From Clostridia bacterium (GTDB taxonomy: Bacteria; Bacillota; Clostridia; Lachnospirales; Lachnospiraceae), in assembly GCA_910575245.1 (NCBI GenBank), contig CAJTEN010000019.1, positions 54,129 to 118,128 of the forward strand: DNA of 64,000 nucleotides, read 5' to 3'. The number at the start of each line of letters is the position of its first letter. Positions within the stretch are counted from its first letter, which is position 1. Positions 53,377 to 60,582 of the stretch are shown in pieces. Below the pieces are notes generated by a model that saw only the letters and a list, made by a program, of their open reading frames with translations, was not told where the DNA came from and made no database searches. A program made the position numbers and the translations under genes.

Positions 53377-54792
53377 TTGATTGAGGGAGAGGGGTATACG
53401 CTGGAATATAAGGAAAGTGTCAATTCCTTGAGCGACAGCGTATTTGAGACGGTCAGTTCGTTTTCTAACCGTTACGGTGGATATATATTGCTTGGCATAA
53501 AGGAAGTGAAACGGGGCAATAAAAAAGTCGGAGAGGTAATCGGCGTAAATCCGGCAAAGGTTGCTGATATGAAGCAAAACTTTATAAATCTGCTCAATAA
53601 TCCGCAAAAGATGGCTCCCTCTCTATACTTAAATCTTGAGGAGATAGAGTACAAGGGAATGCTTGTACTTTGGGTATACGTCCCGGTCAGTTCGCAGATT
53701 GAAATCTGTTGTGGAAAGATATATGACCGTAACGGAGATGCAGACCAGGATGTGGCTACATCTGCGGATTTAGTAGCCAATATTTCTAATAGGAAATCGG
53801 CAGCATATATTGAGCGTAAGATATTTCCATATGCCACAGAAGAAGATTTGTGTATGGATTTAGTCAGGAAAGCCCGGCAGATGGCAGTCAATAAATTTAA
53901 AGATCATCCTTGGGGCAATATGACGGACATGGAGCTGTTACGAAGTGCTGGGCTTTATGAAAAAGACATGGAAAGTGGAAAAGAAGGCTTTAACATGGCG
54001 TGTATTCTCTTGTTTGGAAAGCCGGAAACCATTCAGTCCTGTGTGCCGGGATACAAAACAGATGCAATTTACCGTGTAGAGAATTTAGATCGTTATGATG
54101 ACCGCCTGATTGTGGAAAACAATTTGATGGAGAGCTATAACCTGCTAATTGACTTTATTAAGAAACACACAGATGACAAGTTTTTTCTGATTGATGGTGT
54201 CAATGTAAGCTTAAGAACTGCCATAGCCAGAGAGATTGTCAGCAATCTGCTTGTGCATAGGGAATTTAAAAGTGCGTTTCCGGCGAAACTGATTATTGAA
54301 AAAGACAAGATATGGACGGAGAACTGGAGTAGAACACAGTGGAAGGGGAGAATCAGTCTTGAGAATTTCACTCCTTATCCCAAAAATCCCATAATAGCGA
54401 AATTTTTTGTAAACATTGGGTATGCGGATTCACTTGGTTCCGGTGTTCGGAATTTGTATAAATACACGAAAATCTATTCCAATGCAGAACCAAATTTTGA
54501 AGAAAACGATGTTTTTAGGTCGATCGTGCCTATGCGGCCAGCAGGAGCAACGCTTACAAGCGATAGAGAAGGCAATGAGGTTACAGAAGTCACAGAAAAG
54601 GTTACAGATGTTACAGAAAAAAGGATTATTGAATTATTAAACGATAATTCAAAATATAAAACTACTGAACTTGCGGAAATGCTTGATATAAGCAGAAAAA
54701 CTGTATCTATTAAGCTTAAAAACTTAAGAGAAAAGGGCATTATAGAAAGAGTGGGGTCTGACAGAAAGGGATATTGGAATATTTATCTGTAA
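53377..54792 (+). CDS. AlbA_2 (Schlafen-like) domain protein with HATPase_c_4-like and winged-helix domains
   Basis: 471 aa from TTG 53,377; the true start may have been lost to the IS200-type element, whose right end lies just before. Residues 1-120: AlbA_2, with YTLEYKESVNSL and FSNRYGGYILLGI. Middle: GFNMACILLFGK, HREF and DSLGSGVRNLYKY, as in RecG-like HATPase_c_4 regulators. C-terminus: an acidic-polar repeat (VTEVTEKVTDVTEK) and a winged helix (KTTELAEMLDISRKTVSIKL). Nucleic-acid-binding regulator; possibly controls the two genes after it. Confidence 0.78.
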   Translation: MIEGEGYTLEYKESVNSLSDSVFETVSSFSNRYGGYILLGIKEVKRGNKKVGEVIGVNPAKVADMKQNFINLLNNPQKMAPSLYLNLEEIEYKGMLVLWVYVPVSSQIEICCGKIYDRNGDADQDVATSADLVANISNRKSAAYIERKIFPYATEEDLCMDLVRKARQMAVNKFKDHPWGNMTDMELLRSAGLYEKDMESGKEGFNMACILLFGKPETIQSCVPGYKTDAIYRVENLDRYDDRLIVENNLMESYNLLIDFIKKHTDDKFFLIDGVNVSLRTAIAREIVSNLLVHREFKSAFPAKLIIEKDKIWTENWSRTQWKGRISLENFTPYPKNPIIAKFFVNIGYADSLGSGVRNLYKYTKIYSNAEPNFEENDVFRSIVPMRPAGATLTSDREGNEVTEVTEKVTDVTEKRIIELLNDNSKYKTTELAEMLDISRKTVSIKLKNLREKGIIERVGSDRKGYWNIYL

Positions 54793-54867
54793 CTCTTAGG
54801 GTTACAGAAGTATACATATGATATAAAAAATGCGTAGGGAATATAAAAATCGTAAAGGTGATAGGAA

Positions 54868-55296
54868 ATGAAACACAGCAGAAGTATGTCGCAGAAGCTT
54901 ACAATGGAAGAGATCAGGGAAAATGTCGTAATTATCAAAATCAACAGGTCATTTCGAGAGGGAATGAGCGAAACTGAATTGTATGACGTGACAAGGGGTT
55001 GCTGGAAGAGAAAGATTGCCAGTGTAGAGAAGGCAGACTATGCTTTAGCCGTTGTTTATGGGATTGTGAAAGAAATATATCAGATTGATGAATGGCTTCC
55101 AGCTGAAAATGAGGTGCGGGAAACCATTCCGTACAATGAAACAGCTGATGCAGGCAGAATTATATTCAAGGGTAGGATTGCTGATGAGGAAATCAGAAAA
55201 AAGTATTTGGATTATTCAGTGGCAGGGCTTTTTAAAAAAGGAGAAGCTTCTCCTGTTAAAGTAATTATAAAAACGGCAGAGGTAGGGATGCTATGA
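54868..55296 (+). CDS. Conserved 142-aa protein of unknown function, defence-gene-associated type
   Basis: VVIIKINRSFREGMSETELYDVTRGCWKRK, here in parts: INRSFREGMSETELYDVTRG, then KADYALAVVYGIVKEIYQID, RIIFKGRIADEEIRKKYLD and VAGLFKKGEASPV. This pattern recurs next to restriction and defence genes and looks like a PUA/EVE-type beta barrel; that is inference from the strand pattern, and I know no tested function. It starts 75 bp after the AlbA_2 gene and ends 36 bp before the DUF2325 gene. Confidence 0.6.
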   Translation: MKHSRSMSQKLTMEEIRENVVIIKINRSFREGMSETELYDVTRGCWKRKIASVEKADYALAVVYGIVKEIYQIDEWLPAENEVRETIPYNETADAGRIIFKGRIADEEIRKKYLDYSVAGLFKKGEASPVKVIIKTAEVGML

Positions 55297-55332
55297 AAGC
55301 TACTATATGGAACATTGGGAGGCACAGCATGC

Positions 55333-56997
55333 ATGAAGAACGTTAATTTCCTACTTGACAGGCTTCCAAGTATAGATGAATTAAATGATCTGCTTCAGAA
55401 TATGATCGAATCAAGCGGAAACTTTGTTAATTATATGATGAATATTCAGGATGATAAAAAGTTGATGCCGGATACATATGGATGTGAACGCTTTTTTGTT
55501 GATTTTTTTATAAATGATGAGATGAGAGAAGACTTTCCGCTGATTGCAAGAGATTTTTATGTCCATGAATTTGCAAACATTCCAAAACACCAAGATGTAG
55601 AGTATTTCGATATCGAGGCTGGTGAAGACTGGCCGGAACTGATGTTTAACAGATTTACACTTGGCCTGATGATGAACGCGGTGAATAGCGGAAGCGAATA
55701 TACGAAGGCATTGTTTTTGTATTTGCATAAAACATATTATAAAAAAGAATACCGGACACTCAAAAGATTTAGTAAGATGTCACTCAGTGAACTGTTGGCA
55801 TTGGCAAAGCCGGAAGGAAGAAGACATCTTTACTATGCAAATCTATCAAGAATTTTATGTATAGCGCCAATGTATGGCATTAAGTTTGACGTGAAATGTC
55901 ATGTTGTATATGGAATTTTAAATGAATTCATTAATAAATTTGGTTTAAGCGTTGGATATTCATTTGATGAGGATGTTGGCGACAGCTTTAAGGATTGCCG
56001 GAAGGAAATAGATAAGCGTTTCGATCAAAAGAAATTATACTCCCTTGATGCAAAGATGTCGAAATTCCTCGGCAATGTATTTCAATGGCTGGGATACAGC
56101 CCGAAATATGCAGATTGGTGTGATGAAAATGACAGAGGTGTGGAAGATCGCCTTGCCATAGCGTTGTCCATATTGAAGAAAACTTTTCCCAAAAGCAATA
56201 GAGAATATTCCGCAGAGGAGCTTACACTTTACGGAATGATCCTTCATTGTGCAAGCGCAATGACGTGCAATTCGTCATGGCTGGCTGAAACGCTCAGGAG
56301 ATTGGCTTATGGAGAATCTGGAACATTTTATTATGATGAATTTCCGTCGATGTTTCATCCGGAGGATGTGCAGGTCAAGACCAGCAGATCAGAGAATAAT
56401 AAGACGAAAAGGCAGGTAAAAGATTTCGTGGAACATGCTGGAGCAGATGAATGCAGGCATGATGAGTTCGTGCTCATTGAGGAAGTGGATAAATTACGCC
56501 GTAAAGTCCACAAGCTTGAATCAGATAACAGTACTCTGCGTGCCGGTCTGGCTGAAAAAAGAAGGCTTGAAGAGGAATCAAAAGATATCAGAAAACAGCT
56601 GGAGGCATCGAAACGTGAATTGGCAGTGCTTAGAAATTATGTGTATAAATTGACAGAAAGCGATAATCCCATAACAGATAAGAAGATTGAAAGTATGAGG
56701 GAAACGATTGCCGGTTACCGGATCGTTATAGTGGGAGGACATTCTAATTGGTTATCGAAGATGAAGAAAGAATTTCCAGACTGGTTATTTATCAATCCAG
56801 AGGCCAGTGGATCGACAGATGTTTCGATTGTTGACAAGGCGGATTATGTCTATTTCTTTACGGATACTATCAGCCATTCAAAGTACCATCAGTTCATGAA
56901 TGTAATACGTGAGCGAAAAATAAATTTTGGATATATTCATGGAGTAAATATAGAAAGGAATATCAGGGATATTTATGTGGATTTTGAAGAAGATTAG
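55333..56997 (+). CDS. DUF2325-domain protein
   Basis: 554 aa from ATG 55,333 (GGGAGG 13 bases upstream). Residues 1-350 are helical and unrecognised. A coiled coil spans about 385-445 (EEVDKLRRKVHKLESDNSTL). The last 95 residues are DUF2325: RIVIVGGHSNWLSKMKKEF, ADYVYFFTDTISHSKYHQFM, FGYIHGVNIERNI. DUF2325 has a Rossmann-like look with a GGH turn; its function is not known to me. A strong terminator ends the unit. Confidence 0.75.
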   Translation: MKNVNFLLDRLPSIDELNDLLQNMIESSGNFVNYMMNIQDDKKLMPDTYGCERFFVDFFINDEMREDFPLIARDFYVHEFANIPKHQDVEYFDIEAGEDWPELMFNRFTLGLMMNAVNSGSEYTKALFLYLHKTYYKKEYRTLKRFSKMSLSELLALAKPEGRRHLYYANLSRILCIAPMYGIKFDVKCHVVYGILNEFINKFGLSVGYSFDEDVGDSFKDCRKEIDKRFDQKKLYSLDAKMSKFLGNVFQWLGYSPKYADWCDENDRGVEDRLAIALSILKKTFPKSNREYSAEELTLYGMILHCASAMTCNSSWLAETLRRLAYGESGTFYYDEFPSMFHPEDVQVKTSRSENNKTKRQVKDFVEHAGADECRHDEFVLIEEVDKLRRKVHKLESDNSTLRAGLAEKRRLEEESKDIRKQLEASKRELAVLRNYVYKLTESDNPITDKKIESMRETIAGYRIVIVGGHSNWLSKMKKEFPDWLFINPEASGSTDVSIVDKADYVYFFTDTISHSKYHQFMNVIRERKINFGYIHGVNIERNIRDIYVDFEED

Positions 56998-57031
56998 TCT
57001 GTATAAATAGAACAAAGACGGATAATCATGC

Positions 57032-57083
57032 AAAAAGGTGTATCGTGACGAGGTAAAAGCTTCTGGTATGATACACCTTTTTT
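57032..57083 (+). terminator. Terminator of the DUF2325 operon
   Basis: A perfect 13-bp stem (AAAAAGGTGTATC at 57032-57044 with 57070-57082) ending in TTTTTT. Confidence 0.85.
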
Positions 57084-57133
57084 GCTAAATTAATAAGAAA
57101 AGTTTACAAACACACTTGACAATATCTCTCTGA

Positions 57134-58035
57134 AATTAGGAACGGTTATTCTGCAACGGATTATATGCAATTACTGTATGAAAGCAATCTGCCATTGATT
57201 AAGAAATTCATAAAACCATATGCCGCCTATGAGCCTATGGAGGACTTAGTGCAGGAATCCTATTTTGGATTGTGGGAAGCGGTACAGCATTATGAAACGT
57301 CTGCAAATGTGCGGTTTATGACTTATGCGGAATACTGGATAAGGCAGTCAGTACAGCGGTATCTTGAAAAATGCGGCTCTACGGTGCGAATACCGAGCCA
57401 CACAAGGCAGAAAATAGCACGTTACAAGAAAACCGTACAGGAGTTAGAACAGGAATTAGGCAGAATGCCGACAGATAATGAAATAGCTGATAAAATGCGT
57501 GTACCTGTAGGACTGCTGCCGGAATTGAAAATACAGATGCAAGGGGTAGCCAGTTTAGATACCCCCTTTAGCAGACGATTACAGTTTGACACTTTCCGAT
57601 ACCATACAAGCCGATTTTAGCCTTGAAGATGAAACAATAGATAAAATGTATGCCGAACACTCTAAAAGCCAATTATGGGGCATTGTGGAACATTTTACAA
57701 GCAATAGAGAGAATAATATAATAAGGGAGATATTCATAAATAATCGGACAATGGCAGCGGTAGCCAGAGAACAGGGCGTAACAATAGAGAGAATACGCCA
57801 GATAAAGGAAAAAGGACTGCGGCGGTTACGGATAGGCAAGGCAAAGCGTGAATTATTAGAAAAATTTGATATTGTGGAAGCCGGGGCATACAGAAACAGT
57901 ATCAATAAATTCAATGAGCATGGGTTTACTTCTACGGTTGAGTATATTGCTTTACGCAGGGCAGAATTACAGGCAGAGTATGAAAAACATAAAAGACAGG
58001 TGGAAATTATGCTTGAACAGAGAAAGTGTCTGTAA
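57134..58035 (+). pseudogene. Sigma-70 family factor, 3' part, with a frameshift
   Basis: Region 2: MEDLVQESYFGLWEAVQHYE and MTYAEYWIRQSVQRYL. Region 3: IPSHTRQKIARYKKTVQEL. Region 4 after the shift: MAAVAREQGVTIERIRQIKE. The frame breaks at 57562-57569 (CCCCCTTT); removing one base gives LDTPLADDYSLTLSDT. The first eight codons are at 48,956. It is thus doubly interrupted. Sigma factors of this type occur on Clostridial mobile elements. Confidence 0.85.
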
Positions 58036-58066
58036 GAGTTCAAAAATAGATAAAAATGGTTTTTCG

Positions 58067-58096
58067 TAACACACTTGTAGCACACAAATAGCCTGT
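58067..58096. repeat. 11-bp-phased repeats near the right end of island 1
   Basis: TAACACAC (58067), TAGCACAC (58078) and TAGCCTGT (58089), each 11 bp apart; the last is weak. Same motif as at 45,163. Confidence 0.6.
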
Positions 58097-58119
58097 AAAG
58101 CCTTATTTTATGCGGTTTA

Positions 58120-58139
58120 CAGTTCTCCAAGAGATAATT
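58120..58139 (+). repeat. Attachment site between island 1 and island 2
   Basis: CAGTTCTCCAAGAGATAATT, identical to 45032-45051. The sequence after it resembles the left end of island 1 (terminator, repeats, RHH gene), so it is also the left end of a second island. No third copy is seen up to 64,000. Confidence 0.85.
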
Positions 58140-58252
58140 TTACTATAATTTCAAAAAGCCTTAAAAACTCCCGGAAGTCCAGTATTTTCGGTGGTTTTCT
58201 TTATTTTCTAAGTGTTCAATAATTTTCGTAAAACGTCATAAATTTTGCCATA

Positions 58253-58282
58253 TAGCACCACTACAACACCAGTACAGCACCA
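58253..58282. repeat. 11-bp-phased repeats at the left end of island 2
   Basis: TAGCACCA (58253), CAACACCA (58264) and CAGCACCA (58275). Same spacing as in island 1, with a changed 3' half. Confidence 0.65.
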
Positions 58283-58358
58283 TTTATATATAGTTTCTGT
58301 GTTGTGTCTTGCGTAAGATTTTTGTATATGCGGTTATCAAAGAAAAGGCGGTGTTTTC

Positions 58359-58566
58359 ATGGATAGAACAGCGTAAAAGAACCAGCATATCAAAGAGCAT
58401 TACGACAAGATAAACTTTGTCATACCCAAAGGCGAAAAGGACAGAATAAAGAAAATATGTTCTGAAATAGGGGCAAGTGTCAATGAATATCTTTATATGC
58501 TTGTCTGTGATGACATTGCGGACGGTACAAGCAGAATGGCAGAGAAAAAGCAGGGATTTTGCAAAT
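58359..58566 (+). pseudogene. Broken copy of the RHH gene
   Basis: MDRTA then a stop (TAA at codon 6); the frame continues HIKEHYDKINFVIPKGEKDR to AEKKQGF and is cut where the recombinase cassette region begins. Compare the intact copy at 45,270. Confidence 0.8.
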
Positions 58567-58577
58567 TCAGGAGAAAT

Positions 58578-59436
58578 AACGATAGAAATGATACTAAAAG
58601 AGAGGGCGTTGCTTATGTGTATGTATGGATATTGCCGGATAAGTACAAAACAGCAAAGTATTGACAGGCAGATTAGAAATATTAAGGGCAGTTATGATAA
58701 GGCTGTGATAATACAGGAAGTATATACAGGAACAAAGCGGGACAGACCAGAATGGAATAAGCTGTATAAAAAAGCCAAAGCAGGAGATACTATTATCTTT
58801 GATAGTGTATCACGAATGAGCAGGAATGCAGACGAGGGCTTCTGTCTGTATGACAAATTATATAATAAGGGTATAGAGCTTGTCTTTCTGAAAGAGCCGC
58901 ATATCAACACATGCACATATAAGAAAGCATTAGAGAGCAATATATCAATGACCGGAACAAATGTTGACTTTATCTTAGAGGGTGTGAATAAATACCTTAT
59001 GTCTCTTGCAAAGGAACAGATACGGCTTGCTTTTGAGCAGTCGGAGAAAGAAGTACAGGACTTGCATCAGAGAACAAAAGAGGGCATAGAAACAGCGAGA
59101 TTAAACGGCAAGCAGATCGGGCAGAAGCAGGGGGCAAAGCTGACAACAAAGAAATCTGTTGAAGCAAAGAAGCAGATACAGAAGCATAGCAAGGATTTTA
59201 ATGGTGCATTGTCAGATGTGGATTGCATGAAGCTGATAGGGCTTGCAAGAAATACATTTTATAAATATAAGAGAGAATTGAAAGCTGAATAAGGATTGTT
59301 TAGGCAGGGTTCATAATGGACTGCTGCCTTTTGTTTTTGTTCTAAATATCATGCCGTGGGGGTTTTATAGGGAAACGCCGCATAGGGGTAGTTAGTGCCT
59401 TTTTCTGCCGGGCATTTTCAAAAAGGCTTAGTCCTG
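58578..59436. repeat. 859-bp serine recombinase cassette, copy 2
   Basis: Same length and ends as 47958-48816. Left neighbour: broken RHH gene. Right neighbour: broken relaxase gene. Confidence 0.8.
58615..59292 (+). CDS. Small serine recombinase (resolvase family), copy 2
   Basis: 225 aa, differing from copy 1 by about nine residues (for example NADEGFCLYDKLYNKG in place of NEDEGFCLYEELYNKG). Catalytic RIS near residue 8 and C-terminal HTH are intact. Start ATG 58,615 after AGAGAGGG. Confidence 0.9.
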   Translation: MCMYGYCRISTKQQSIDRQIRNIKGSYDKAVIIQEVYTGTKRDRPEWNKLYKKAKAGDTIIFDSVSRMSRNADEGFCLYDKLYNKGIELVFLKEPHINTCTYKKALESNISMTGTNVDFILEGVNKYLMSLAKEQIRLAFEQSEKEVQDLHQRTKEGIETARLNGKQIGQKQGAKLTTKKSVEAKKQIQKHSKDFNGALSDVDCMKLIGLARNTFYKYKRELKAE

Positions 59437-60220
59437 ACAATCTTGTTCAGGATGTAAAAGCAGTTTATCATCAGGAATTTGATGAAGTTTTAAAAGGCTA
59501 TAATGAAAATCAAACCAGAGCAGACGTAAGATTGAGGACTATTTTGAACATGTAGCCAACAAGGAACAGGATATGGCGGTAGAGATTATTATTCAGGTTG
59601 GAGACCGGGCTTATTGGCAGGAGCATTGGGAAAACAAAGTTTTTATGAGGCGAATCTATAGAATGATTTTAGAAGAGCTACAATATCAACTTCCGCAGTT
59701 TGTGGTAGCCAATGCAGTAGCTCATATGGATGAGGACAGTCCTCATATGCATGTAGTAGGAGTTCTGGTAGGAACAGATTACAAAAAAGGAATGTCCAAG
59801 CAAGTATCCAAACGAAAGGTATTTACCAAAGATGTGTTTTCGATAGTTTTTCAGGACAAATTAAGAGCTTTCGCAAATGAGCGAGCTGACAGAATTGAGG
59901 CTTATATTAAAACGCAAAGTGATACTCTGGTGGATTTGGAGGAAAAGGCAACGAAACTGGAACGAAGGGCAGAGATTGCGGAGATGGTTTATGATATGGC
60001 GAGAGGTTCCGGTGGCAATGAAGACTTGAGAGAGAAACTCATAGATGTTATGTATGAGAATGAGCAACTGAAGGCTGAAAACTTTAAACTTCGGGAAATA
60101 CTGAATAAAGCATACGATTTCATGAAACAGTTTGTGATGGATGGAAGGAATCTGCTTGAAAGGTTTCTGGAGAGTATTGGTCAGGTGGTTGAGAAGGTTA
60201 GGGATGATTTTAGTAGGTAG
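59437..60220 (+). pseudogene. MobV (Pre/Mob) relaxase, 5'-truncated and frameshifted
   Basis: The frame begins at the cassette border (DNLVQDVKAVYHQEFDEVL) and shifts near 59,524 by one missing base (RADVR to KIEDYFEHVANKEQD). The rest has the metal motif AHMDEDSPHMHVV of MobV relaxases and a coiled-coil C-terminus. The N-terminal catalytic residues are lost. The ATG at 59,573 could give a 215-aa fragment. It shows island 2 was once mobilisable. Confidence 0.8.
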
Positions 60221-60253
60221 GAATGGGAGCATCGGAGACGGTGCTCTCAAGTT

Positions 60254-60312
60254 CATTAATATTTGATCTAAGAAATATTAATGTTGACAATACAGAACGT
60301 ATGTTCTAAAAT
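60254..60312 (+). promoter_or_regulatory. Promoter with LexA/SOS box and adjoining inverted repeat
   Basis: TTGACA (60284-60289), 17 bp, TAAAAT (60307-60312). The spacer contains GAACGTATGTTC (60295-60306), a perfect GAAC-N4-GTTC LexA box abutting the -10. Directly upstream of the -35 is a perfect 11-bp inverted repeat, CATTAATATTT...AAATATTAATG (60254-60283). Confidence 0.78.
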
Positions 60313-60321
60313 GTAATAGAA

Positions 60322-60376
60322 GTGTCCACAGATGTCCACAGGTGTCCTTTACTAATTATGATTTATAGCTTATAAT
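60322..60376 (+). promoter_or_regulatory. Three 10-bp direct repeats and a second promoter
   Basis: GTGTCCACAG, ATGTCCACAG and GTGTCCTTTA follow each other from 60,322. TTTACT (60348-60353), overlapping the third, and TATAAT (60371-60376) are 17 bp apart. The repeats are a candidate binding site for the HTH protein encoded next. Confidence 0.62.
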
Positions 60377-60400
60377 TGTACACAATGGAGGTAGTGTATA

Positions 60401-60580
60401 ATGAGCGAAATATTAACTGTTGAACAAGCTGCTAACTATTTAAAAGTATCAACTAAAACGATACGTCGATTAATAAAAAGTGAAGAGATAATTGCATCAA
60501 AAGTAGGTGGGTGTTGGAGAATTAGACAAGTGGATATTGAAGAGTATTTGAAAAGAAAGTGTAATGTAATGGGGGCATAG
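60401..60580 (+). CDS. Small helix-turn-helix protein (excisionase/HTH_17 type)
   Basis: 59 aa: EILTVEQAANYLKVSTKTIR, then a wing VGGCWRIRQVDIEEYL. This is the MerR-like fold of excisionases and of controller proteins. RBS GGAGG 8 bases before the ATG. It lies 2 bp before the RM gene and after two promoters, so it is likely the RM controller; an excisionase role for the island is the alternative. Confidence 0.82.
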   Translation: MSEILTVEQAANYLKVSTKTIRRLIKSEEIIASKVGGCWRIRQVDIEEYLKRKCNVMGA

Positions 60581-60582
60581 TT

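Larger units (their letters stand above)
48982..57133. mobile_element. Tn4451-like (TnpV) transposon inserted in the sigma gene
   Basis: The ends are fixed by the reconstruction of the sigma gene. GA stands at both borders (48980-48981 and 57132-57133), the target dinucleotide of TnpX-type large serine recombinases. The end sequences are imperfect inverted copies (TGTGATATGTTGTGAACTGT against AGAGATATTGTCAAGTGT). It carries tnpV near the left end, but no tnpX, so it cannot move by itself. Cargo: two broken plasmid-type genes, IS1634-type and IS200-type elements, an NTPase remnant and a three-gene AlbA_2/142-aa/DUF2325 block. Confidence 0.82.
45032..58119. mobile_element. Genomic island 1 integrated in rpsI
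   Basis: Bounded by direct 20-bp repeats. Genes: RHH protein, 88-aa protein, 55-aa protein, 116-aa protein, HicAB, serine recombinase, and a sigma-70 factor split by a Tn4451-like transposon. No intact integrase, relaxase or conjugation gene is present, so it could move only with help. Three 8-bp repeats spaced by 11 bp lie at its left end and similar ones near its right end. Confidence 0.82.
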
